A stretch of 17,641 nt of DNA from the NCBI GenBank assembly GCA_002332905.1, contig DDAM01000059.1, positions 1 through 17,641 on the forward strand, read 5' to 3'. The notes under the pieces were generated by a model that was not told where the DNA came from, ran no database searches, and worked only from the letters and a program-made list of their open reading frames with translations. Of this stretch, positions 1 to 6,723 are shown in pieces. Within the stretch, counting starts at the first letter, position 1. The number at the start of each line of letters is the position of its first letter. A program made the position numbers and the translations under genes. This stretch comes from Firmicutes bacterium UBA2058. GTDB taxonomy: Bacteria > Bacillota > Clostridia > Tissierellales > Sedimentibacteraceae.

Positions 1-37
1 ATATTTAATCTTTGACGCTGTATCAAAATGTAATTTA

Positions 38-66
38 TAGACAAAAAGGTTATACTAGGATATAAT
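38..66 (+). promoter_or_regulatory. Putative sigma-A promoter upstream of the ECF sigma gene
   Basis: A -35 box TAGACA (38-43) is separated by exactly 17 bases from a perfect -10 box TATAAT (61-66). It would start a transcript about 135 bases upstream of the sigma factor start codon, giving a long leader that contains the inverted repeat at 132-185. The call rests on consensus match and spacing only. Confidence 0.6.
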
Positions 67-131
67 ATTATATTATAAATGACTTAACAGAGTTTAGACT
101 ATGATAATAAAAAGGGTATTAAAAATAATTA

Positions 132-185
132 AGACGAATTTGAATTTATAATTTTATATGGAACAAATTATTTCAATGTTCGTCT
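132..185. repeat. Imperfect inverted repeat overlapping the ECF-type promoter
   Basis: AGACGAA (132-138) is the exact reverse complement of TTCGTCT (179-185). Just inside, TTGAA (140-144) matches TTCAA (172-176). The right arm covers the CGTC -10 element of the ECF-type promoter. The repeat could be a DNA operator, or a hairpin in RNA made from the upstream promoter; the sequence does not distinguish these. There is no T-run, so a terminator is unlikely. Confidence 0.45.
159..184 (+). promoter_or_regulatory. Putative ECF-sigma (autoregulatory) promoter
   Basis: TGGAAC (159-164), then 16 bases, then CGTC (181-184). This is the architecture of promoters read by SigW/SigX-like ECF factors: a -35 with an AAC core, a spacer of about 16, and a -10 of CGTC or CGTA. 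It lies 24 bases before the start codon of an ECF sigma gene, so positive autoregulation is the simple reading. A poly-T or T-rich spacer, often seen in SigW promoters, is only partly present. Confidence 0.65.
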
Positions 186-208
186 AAATAAGTGAGTGGG
201 GTGGAAAA

Positions 209-790
209 ATGCAAGATAATGAGCTTCTTCTTATTAAGAGGAGTATAAAAGGCGATGTTGACGCTTTTGAAGAGCTTATTAAGGATTACAAAAAAATGGC
301 GTATAATATTGCACTAAGAGTTTTGCGCAATAAGGAAGATGCTGAAGATATATCTCAAGAAGCTTTAGTAAAGGTATTTAGAAATATTGATTCATTCAAT
401 ATGCAATCAACTTTTAAGGTATGGCTATACAGAATAGTTATGAACACATGCCTTGATTTTAAGAGGAAGAAGAAAATTGTTACATATTCAATTGACAAAC
501 CTCTTGAAAGTGATGAAAGCGAAATATTACAAGATATACCAGATAATTCCAACAATCCGGATGTTATTATTCAAAATAAGTTAGAATCTCAAATGCTATA
601 TGAATGTATTGAGATGCTAGATGATGATTTTAGAACGGTTATAGTTTTAAGAGATTTACAGAATCTATCATATAAAGACATAGCCTCTATTTTGTCATGC
701 AACGAAGGTACCATAAAATCAAGATTAAATAGAGCAAGAAAAAAATTAAGAGACATAATTACTAATAAGTTACAAGAAAGTGAAAGTTAG
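209..790 (+). CDS. ECF-family RNA polymerase sigma factor (SigW-like)
   Basis: This 193-residue protein has the two-domain plan of extracytoplasmic-function sigma factors. Region 2 spans about residues 25-90, including the DAEDISQEALVKVF segment at 44-57 and the WLYRIVMN helix at 72-79. A short acidic linker follows, then region 4 at about 135-185 with a helix-turn-helix around LSYKDIASILSCNEGTIKSR. The length is normal for the family. The start at 209 follows a G-rich ribosome site near 198-204. The gene is 11 bases upstream of its likely anti-sigma factor, so they are probably co-transcribed. It would direct RNA polymerase to CGTC/CGTA-type promoters, including the one just upstream of itself. 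The signal it answers to is not shown by the sequence; envelope stress is the usual theme for this group. The subfamily is uncertain, so no gene symbol is given. Confidence 0.95.
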   Translation: MQDNELLLIKRSIKGDVDAFEELIKDYKKMAYNIALRVLRNKEDAEDISQEALVKVFRNIDSFNMQSTFKVWLYRIVMNTCLDFKRKKKIVTYSIDKPLESDESEILQDIPDNSNNPDVIIQNKLESQMLYECIEMLDDDFRTVIVLRDLQNLSYKDIASILSCNEGTIKSRLNRARKKLRDIITNKLQESES

Positions 791-801
791 GAGGTGTGAA
801 T

Positions 802-1983
802 ATGAATTGTATAGAATTTAGTGAGTTATTATTTAGCTATATTGAAGGAGAATTGAATGATTCCCAAAAGAAACTTTTTGAAGATCATATAAAAACTTGT
901 TCGACCTGTGAAAAAGAATATAAAGCATATCAAAAGATGATTAACGATATTCATGCCTTACCAATGGAAGAGTTGCCAAAGGGATATTGTAAGAGGTTAC
1001 ATGGTAAACTTGAGGATGCACAAATTAATAAAGTTAGAAAAAAACGCAATAATTATATAAAATATATAGGCATTGCCGCTTCCTGTATTTTAATAATTTC
1101 AGCAATTTATTTTGCGGGAAATAATTTTATAGGGTTTAATCAAAATAAGGCAATGGATGATAGTATAACATATGATACTAGTATGAATAAAGATAGTGCA
1201 ACACCTATGCCTACAGAAAACAAGGAAGCTGCTTTGGATAAAGATACTAATACAATGATAGCTAATCAAAGATCTAGTTTTTCGATTCAAGAAATGGAAA
1301 GTAAAATTATTAAATCTGGAAGATTAGACCTGCAAACCTTAGATTTTGAAAAATTCATTGTAGAGCTAAATAATGTTGTTAGAAATAACAATGGATATTT
1401 TGAATATAATGAAACATCTGTTAGATATAAAACAGAAGACAAAGAATATAAAAATGCTAGTATAAAACTAAGAGTTCCTCAAGAAACTTTTGATGATGTA
1501 GTTAATTTTGTAGATAATCAAGCTGAGGTATATAATAGACGTGTAAACGAAACAGATGTAACCAAAGAATATTATGATACTCAAAACATTTTAACTAACT
1601 TACAAGTACAAGAGAATAGACTTAGAGAGTTATACGACAAGGCAGCAAATATTACAGATATTTTAGCCCTTGAAAATGAAATTAGACGCATTAGAACAGA
1701 AATAGATGCCTATAGCATTAATCTAAGCAATATTGATGATAGAGTAATTATGGCAACTTTAGAGTTAAATATAACAGAAGTGGAAGGCAAAAATATTAAT
1801 ATTCCAACATCAAAAGGACTATGGGGTAAATCAAAAGAAGGATTTGTAAGAACAGTTAACAATATAATAGATTTTATTGAAAGCATAATAGTTTGGATAA
1901 TTTCATATTTACCTGTTATTATTCCGCTTTTAATAATAGGATTTATAATATTTAGAGTGGTAAAAAAAAGAATTTCTAAATAG
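802..1983 (+). CDS. Membrane anti-sigma factor with zinc-finger N-terminus and DUF4349 domain
   Basis: This 393-residue protein begins with an anti-sigma zinc-binding domain; H29, C33 and C36 form the Hx3Cx2C motif (HIKTCSTC). A transmembrane segment lies at about 86-108, then an extracytoplasmic part. Residues about 165-385 look like DUF4349: conserved beta segments, the coiled-coil-like NLQVQENRLRELYDKA, and a second membrane helix at about 361-386 followed by the basic tail RVVKKRISK. The zinc domain would hold the upstream sigma factor at the membrane, and the outer domain would sense or be cleaved. I chose ATG at 802 because AGGAGG (789-794) lies 7 bases before it; the in-frame GTG at 796 would be too close to that site. 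The activating signal and protease are unknown. Confidence 0.88.
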   Translation: MNCIEFSELLFSYIEGELNDSQKKLFEDHIKTCSTCEKEYKAYQKMINDIHALPMEELPKGYCKRLHGKLEDAQINKVRKKRNNYIKYIGIAASCILIISAIYFAGNNFIGFNQNKAMDDSITYDTSMNKDSATPMPTENKEAALDKDTNTMIANQRSSFSIQEMESKIIKSGRLDLQTLDFEKFIVELNNVVRNNNGYFEYNETSVRYKTEDKEYKNASIKLRVPQETFDDVVNFVDNQAEVYNRRVNETDVTKEYYDTQNILTNLQVQENRLRELYDKAANITDILALENEIRRIRTEIDAYSINLSNIDDRVIMATLELNITEVEGKNINIPTSKGLWGKSKEGFVRTVNNIIDFIESIIVWIISYLPVIIPLLIIGFIIFRVVKKRISK

Positions 1984-2012
1984 AGGCTTTCGTAGCATAA
2001 AATATCATAAAA

Positions 2013-2043
2013 AAAAAGGGCGTAAAATACGCTCTTTTTGTTT
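2013..2043 (+). terminator. Rho-independent terminator after the anti-sigma gene
   Basis: GGGCGTA (2018-2024) pairs with TACGCTC (2028-2034) around an AAA loop, with one G-T wobble. The stem is flanked by an A-run on the left and TTTTT (2035-2039) on the right. It closes the sigma/anti-sigma transcript 30 bases after the stop codon. Confidence 0.88.
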
Positions 2044-2069
2044 ACATATTAATAAAAATTATGTACAAT
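2041..2069 (+). promoter_or_regulatory. Putative sigma-A promoter for the yhaM-like gene
   Basis: TTTACA (2041-2046), 17 bases, then TACAAT (2064-2069). Each box differs from consensus by one base. It begins at the tail of the preceding terminator and would give a leader of about 55 bases before the ATG at 2132, which suits an independent transcription unit. Confidence 0.6.
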
Positions 2070-2131
2070 GGTAATTATAAAGAACTTAGTGTGTTAAGAT
2101 TAAAGTGCATATAATTGCATGGAGGTATATA

Positions 2132-3130
2132 ATGAATAATATAAATATCGCTGATAATCAAAAGAATATAATTGATTTAAAGCCTGGTGAAAAAATAGAT
2201 GTATACGTTTTAGTGAAAAGCTTTGATATAAAAAAGACAACTGCTGGTAAGCAATATGTCGACTTAAATATTGTTGATAAAACAGGTGAGTTAAACGCTA
2301 AAATATGGGAAAATGCTAAAGAAAATGAGGACATACTTAAGGATAACAGTATAGTAAAAATAAGAGGAGAGGTTCTTGAATGGGGAGGCTCCTTACAGTT
2401 AAAGGTAAATAAAATCAGGGCGCTCTTGCCAACAGAAGATATAAAAATCTCTGAGTTAATTCCATCTGCCCCGCTTGAACCATCACAAATGCTAAATGAG
2501 GTTATAGAATATACTAACAAAATTACAGATTTGCAAATTAGATTTTTGACAAATAATATAATTGAAAAATATAAAGCTAAATTAATATATTTTCCGGCAG
2601 CTAAAAAAAACCATCATTCATATCGTGGTGGACTTTTGTATCATATACTTAGAATGCTGAGAACTGGAGAAAAGCTTAGTTTGGTTTATGATTGCATTAA
2701 TACTGATTACATATACGCTGGAGTTATATTACATGATATATGCAAAATACTAGAGATGGATTCAGACGAGTTTGGAGTGGTTTCTGATTATACTATGGAA
2801 GGAAAGCTACTTGGCCATATAATTCAAGGTATAAAAGAGATAGAAATTGAAGGTGAAAAAATAGGACTCGACAGAGAGAAAAGTATTGTATTGCAGCACA
2901 TGATACTGTCACATCATTATGAGCCTGAGTTTGGAAGCCCTAAAAAACCAATGACATTAGAAGCAGAGATATTACATTATCTTGATATTATAGATGCTCG
3001 AGTATTTGATTTTGACAATGCGCTAAAAGGTATAAATGAAGGTGAATTTACAGATAAAATATGGGTTTTAGATAATAGAAACTTATATAAAACAGGCAGT
3101 AGTGAAAAGATTGAAATAAATGACAAATAA
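2132..3130 (+). CDS. yhaM: 3'-5' exoribonuclease, YhaM family
   Basis: This 332-residue protein has the YhaM plan: an N-terminal OB-fold nucleic-acid-binding domain at about residues 22-98, then an HD-type metal-dependent phosphohydrolase domain at about 155-300. HD-fold metal ligands are visible as H161/H162 and H171 (NHHSYRGGLLYH), the H201-D202 pair (VILHDICKI), H229, H261/H262 (SHHYEPEFG) and D285/D288. In Bacillus the family degrades RNA and single-stranded DNA from the 3' end with metal help. The length is close to the roughly 314 residues usual for the family. ATG at 2132 is chosen because GGAGG (2121-2125) sits 6 bases before it; the GTG at 2105 has no ribosome site. It stands alone between a terminator and the division gene zapA. 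Confidence 0.9.
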   Translation: MNNINIADNQKNIIDLKPGEKIDVYVLVKSFDIKKTTAGKQYVDLNIVDKTGELNAKIWENAKENEDILKDNSIVKIRGEVLEWGGSLQLKVNKIRALLPTEDIKISELIPSAPLEPSQMLNEVIEYTNKITDLQIRFLTNNIIEKYKAKLIYFPAAKKNHHSYRGGLLYHILRMLRTGEKLSLVYDCINTDYIYAGVILHDICKILEMDSDEFGVVSDYTMEGKLLGHIIQGIKEIEIEGEKIGLDREKSIVLQHMILSHHYEPEFGSPKKPMTLEAEILHYLDIIDARVFDFDNALKGINEGEFTDKIWVLDNRNLYKTGSSEKIEINDK

Positions 3131-3187
3131 AAAATAAATACTAAGTCCATTGCAAATCTTTTATGATGTGTAAATAGGTGCATGAGT

Positions 3188-3217
3188 ATAACAATGATAA
3201 GTAAACAAAGGTATAAT
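3188..3217 (+). promoter_or_regulatory. Possible promoter upstream of zapA
   Basis: A perfect TATAAT lies at 3212-3217. The only -35 candidate is ATAACA (3188-3193), with an 18-base spacer and four of six matches. It would start transcription about 15 bases before the start codon. The -10 is convincing and the -35 is weak. Confidence 0.35.
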
Positions 3218-3239
3218 TATAAAGTGGAGGTACTGCGTA

Positions 3240-4331
3240 ATGAACGTCATAGAAGTTAATATAGGAAATAAAACATTTACAGTTAAAACAGACGAGAATA
3301 ATGAACACGTAAAAAAAGTAGAAAAAATTTTAAATGAACAGTTAGACGTGTTTGCAGTAAATAGAAAATTTAGCGAAATTGAAAAACATATTTTAGCTTC
3401 TTTTGTAATATGTGATAAATATGTTAAGCTAATACAACAATTAGATGAAATTAAAGAAGAATACAAATTACAAACTCAAGATTCAAAAGAAAAAATAATT
3501 TCTTTATACAAAGAAAATGAAGATTTAAGACGGAAAATAGATTCTATATTAAAGGAAAAAGATGAATTAGATACATTAATAGAATCACAGAAGGAAGATA
3601 AGGAAAAAAATATATCTAGGATAGATAATTTAGAAAAGTCTCTTAATGAAAAAGAACAAAATCTTGTTCAAGTAGAGATTGAACTTGAAGAGCTTAGAAG
3701 TCAATCTGATAGCTTAAATGAAAAATGTTCTGAGCTTAGTAAGGATAGAGAACAGTTTTTAAAAGAACTATCTGAATCTGATACACAGAAAAATGATTTA
3801 AATCAAAGAATTTCTAAAATGCTTAATAAATTAAATGAAAAAGATAAAATAATATCAGAAAATGAGTTAACAATAAGTAATAATAAAAAAACTATAAATG
3901 AACTAAGTCAAAAATTAAACACTGTTAATGACAATACAAAAAAATCTTCTGATATGATTAAGAACTTAGATGACGAAAAAAATAAGTTAATTGATGAAAT
4001 AAATGTGATGAAACAAAAATTAACTGAAAAAGATGATATGATAGGCCAAAACTATAAGTTTATAGAAGAGTTGAAAATATTAAAAGAAGAAATTAACAAA
4101 AAGCATGATAGAGTCAACGATGAAAAAGAGAAATATCTAGAAGAGTTGTTATTAGCTAATAGTGAAATAGAAAATCTCAAATTTTCAATTAATGAAATAA
4201 ATGAAAAATTAAACAGAAAAGAATCTGAAAACTATCAAAATGGAGTATACATAGAAGAATTAAAAAAAGAGAATAGTGAATTAATGAAACTATTAGATGA
4301 AGCAACATCAAGTAGTAAGGAGAGAACGTGA
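3240..4331 (+). CDS. zapA: ZapA-like cell division protein with an unusually long coiled-coil extension
   Basis: Residues about 1-95 read as a ZapA domain: MNVIEVNIGNKTFTVKTDEN, then helices with HVKKVEKILNEQ and an ILASFVICDKYVKL helix. ZapA binds FtsZ and bundles filaments at the division ring. The remaining roughly 270 residues are one charged, Lys/Glu/Asn-rich coiled coil with heptad-like spacing and no globular domain or membrane segment. ZapA proteins are typically 85-200 residues, so 363 is long. The start has GGAGG (3226-3230) 9 bases upstream. The gene order zapA - U32 - mutS2 is a common clostridial arrangement and supports the call. The stop codon falls within the first stem of the following leader hairpin. 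The ZapA assignment applies to the N-terminus; the role of the tail is unknown. Confidence 0.75.
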   Translation: MNVIEVNIGNKTFTVKTDENNEHVKKVEKILNEQLDVFAVNRKFSEIEKHILASFVICDKYVKLIQQLDEIKEEYKLQTQDSKEKIISLYKENEDLRRKIDSILKEKDELDTLIESQKEDKEKNISRIDNLEKSLNEKEQNLVQVEIELEELRSQSDSLNEKCSELSKDREQFLKELSESDTQKNDLNQRISKMLNKLNEKDKIISENELTISNNKKTINELSQKLNTVNDNTKKSSDMIKNLDDEKNKLIDEINVMKQKLTEKDDMIGQNYKFIEELKILKEEINKKHDRVNDEKEKYLEELLLANSEIENLKFSINEINEKLNRKESENYQNGVYIEELKKENSELMKLLDEATSSSKERT

Positions 4332-4404
4332 AAAAAACACTTCACGTTATAGAAAAATCAAAAAAACGATTTTTCGTTTCTATCTAGATGCCACTACGTG
4401 GCAT
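4325..4404 (+). promoter_or_regulatory. Leader of the U32 gene with three consecutive hairpins (copy 1 of a repeated element)
   Basis: Three perfect stems follow each other. AACGTGAA (4325-4332) pairs with TTCACGTT (4341-4348) around AAAAACAC. GAAAAATC (4352-4359) pairs with GATTTTTC (4368-4375) around AAAAAAAC. ATGCCAC (4388-4394) pairs with GTGGCAT (4398-4404) around TAC, ending 3 bases before the ribosome site. An alternative hairpin, AAACGA-TTTT-TCGTTT (4364-4379), competes with the second stem. None has a clear U-run, so a simple terminator is unlikely. The first and third elements recur before mutS2. Function unknown. Confidence 0.6.
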
Positions 4405-4418
4405 AACGGGAGGAGAAA

Positions 4419-6632
4419 ATGCACAACAATGTAGAACTATTAGCACCAGCAGGCAGTAAGGAATCATTTTATGCTGCAATAAACAGTGGTGCAGATGCCG
4501 TATATTTAGGAGGCAAAAATTTTAGTGCAAGACAATATTCAGAAAACTTTAGCAATGAAGAATTAGCTGAAATTGTAAAGTATGCACACAATAAAAATGT
4601 TAAAGTATATGTAACAGTAAATACTATTTTGAAGGATACTGAAATAGTAGACGCTCTTAATTATATCTTTTATTTGTATGAAATAGATGTAGATGCCTTA
4701 ATTGTTCAGGATTTTGGTCTTATATATCTAATAAATAAATACTTACCGGATTTTAACATAAATGTAAGCACTCAAGCAACTATATATGATAAATATGGTG
4801 TAGAGTTTTTCAATTTTACTAATACAAATAATAAAAATATTATTAATAAGTTTATATTGTCAAGAGAGCTTTCGCTAGAGCAGATAAAAGAAGTTGCAAA
4901 TAGTACAAATATCGATATAGAGACTTTCATACATGGAGCTCTTTGTATGTGCTACTCCGGACAGTGCTATTTTAGCAGTTTCCTTGGAGGAAGAAGTGGC
5001 AACAGAGGTAAATGTGCACAGCCATGTAGGCTTAACTATAGTTTCTTCAATGAAAAAAATAAATCCACCATAGAAAAATTCAATGAAGAGCCTCTTTTAA
5101 GCCTTAAGGATTTTAAAGCTGGCAACTCAGTTTGTGATTTAATTGAGGCTGGTGTTAAAACTCTTAAAATTGAAGGTAGAATGAAAAATCCTGAATACAC
5201 AGCAATTGTAGTAGAATATTACAGATATTTAATAGATAACTATATAAACAAAACAAAGTATGATATATCTACCCTAGAAAAAAAAGTTGAGTCAGTATTC
5301 AGTCGTGGATTTACCAATGGATATTTAAATAATGGCAAAGAGGATATGCTAGCAGGTGTAAGTACTGGCTCTAAAGGCTCAGATATTGACGATATAATTG
5401 ATGAAATAAGAGAAAAAACTAATCCTTTTAGCGTTTGTAGGCGAAAAAACATTGATTTATCTATAGAAATAAAGATTGGAAATAAAATTAAATTTTTAGC
5501 TAGAGATGATAAACATGAGGTTATAGTTTATAGCGATGAGACAGTCGAAGAAAGCATTAAAAACCCTGTGACTAAGGTAATTATAGAGGAACAGTTAAAT
5601 AAACTTGGAAGCACTGTCTTTAAACTTGATAGATTAGAAATTGATTTTGATGAAAATGCATTTGCTAGAAAAAGTACTCTAAATCAGCTAAGACGTGATG
5701 CAGTAGATAGACTATATGAATTAAACGCGAATGTATATAATAGGAAAAAAATAGATAGGGTTAGTAAATATGAACTATTCACTAAAAGTAAATGTAGAGA
5801 AAATGTAAAACCAAAAATTAGCTTTAAAATTAACTCTATGGATGATTTAAAATACATTGACAAAACCAAAATTGGAAGAATTTATGTACCATATAATTTA
5901 GAATTATCAAATATTAAGAGTATAAAGGATGTTGAAAAGTTTATATATATACCAAATATAGTAAATAAAGATACTTACGATTATTTATTAAATAATCTAA
6001 AAATGTACGAAGATATTTTTGATGGTGTTTGTGTAAATAATGTAGGAACTTACAGATTCTTTGAAAAGCATAGTAAGTTAAAAATACATTGCGGATATTT
6101 TTTCAATATCATAAACTCTTATAACGCTATAGCCTTACAGGAGAAAGGCGCTGATGGCATAACTTTTTCGGTTGAGTCAAATATTAATGATGTTGAATCC
6201 ATATCAGAATATACAGACATAAAAACTGAATTAGTATCATATGCATATATACAACTAATGACCATGAAAAACTGTCCTTTTTCTGTTATAAAAGGATGTA
6301 AAAGTTCTGGTAATTGCAATATATGCGAGTATAAATCGGGTTATAAGCTAAAAGATAGGATAAATGTTAATTTTAATATTGAAAGAGAAGCAGAAAATAA
6401 ATTTTCAATGCTATACAATAGTGTACCTCTTACAACTATAGGAAAAACAAGCGAATTTTTAGACTATAATATTAATTATTACTTTATCGATAGCAAATGG
6501 GCGGAAGATATAGGATCGGTAATAGATGTATTATATAAAGAGATAAATGATAAATATGTTGAAAATGATGAGTATGACATATTAAAGTCAAATAGCTTTA
6601 CAAGAGGTCATTATTTTAAGAATGTATTATAG
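4419..6632 (+). CDS. U32 family protein, RlhA-like (probable rRNA hydroxylation enzyme)
   Basis: This 737-residue protein opens with the typical U32 start (VELLAPAGSKESFYAAINSG) and a TIM-barrel-like region. The U32 signature lies at about 168-186 with C176, C178 and C183, followed by C199 and C203. The spacing C176-x6-C183-x15-C199-x3-C203 fits the iron-sulfur ligands described for U32 RNA-hydroxylation enzymes. The region after about residue 330 resembles the DUF3656 part found in RlhA (YdcP), which is needed for 5-hydroxycytidine at position 2501 of 23S rRNA in E. coli. A second Cys cluster, C619, C627, C633 and C636, lies near the C-terminus. The family is often annotated as a collagenase-like peptidase, but RNA modification is the better-supported role for this architecture. 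GGGAGG (4408-4413) lies 5 bases before the ATG. The exact substrate is inferred. Confidence 0.85.
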   Translation: MHNNVELLAPAGSKESFYAAINSGADAVYLGGKNFSARQYSENFSNEELAEIVKYAHNKNVKVYVTVNTILKDTEIVDALNYIFYLYEIDVDALIVQDFGLIYLINKYLPDFNINVSTQATIYDKYGVEFFNFTNTNNKNIINKFILSRELSLEQIKEVANSTNIDIETFIHGALCMCYSGQCYFSSFLGGRSGNRGKCAQPCRLNYSFFNEKNKSTIEKFNEEPLLSLKDFKAGNSVCDLIEAGVKTLKIEGRMKNPEYTAIVVEYYRYLIDNYINKTKYDISTLEKKVESVFSRGFTNGYLNNGKEDMLAGVSTGSKGSDIDDIIDEIREKTNPFSVCRRKNIDLSIEIKIGNKIKFLARDDKHEVIVYSDETVEESIKNPVTKVIIEEQLNKLGSTVFKLDRLEIDFDENAFARKSTLNQLRRDAVDRLYELNANVYNRKKIDRVSKYELFTKSKCRENVKPKISFKINSMDDLKYIDKTKIGRIYVPYNLELSNIKSIKDVEKFIYIPNIVNKDTYDYLLNNLKMYEDIFDGVCVNNVGTYRFFEKHSKLKIHCGYFFNIINSYNAIALQEKGADGITFSVESNINDVESISEYTDIKTELVSYAYIQLMTMKNCPFSVIKGCKSSGNCNICEYKSGYKLKDRINVNFNIEREAENKFSMLYNSVPLTTIGKTSEFLDYNINYYFIDSKWAEDIGSVIDVLYKEINDKYVENDEYDILKSNSFTRGHYFKNVL

Positions 6633-6655
6633 CAAAATAATTATTGTAAAGAAAG

Positions 6656-6710
6656 TAGTGTGAAAAAAACACTTCGCACTATCTATTTATGGTGACACTT
6701 ACGTGGCATA
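6656..6710 (+). promoter_or_regulatory. Leader of mutS2 with paired hairpins (copy 2 of a repeated element)
   Basis: TAGTGTGAA (6656-6664) pairs with TTCGCACTA (6673-6681), with one G-U pair, around the loop AAAAACAC. The loop is identical to that of the first hairpin before the U32 gene, while the stem bases differ on both arms. Downstream, GTGACAC (6692-6698) and GTGGCAT (6703-6709) form a stem with one mismatch and one wobble. The 20 bases at 6700-6719, through the ribosome site, match 4395-4414 with one difference. The middle hairpin of copy 1 is absent here. Confidence 0.6.
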
Positions 6711-6723
6711 ATGGGAGGATAGT

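Noticed and set aside
4325..4404. Simple intrinsic terminator after zapA
   Set aside because: The stems are AT-rich and none is followed by a clean U-tract; the same element before mutS2 also lacks one, so a terminator is not the best explanation.
355..6319. Several reverse-strand open frames of 60-120 codons, for example 2158-2520 and 3161-3466
   Set aside because: They lie opposite well-supported genes, have low-complexity Ser/Leu/Phe-rich translations, and lack ribosome sites and recognisable domains.
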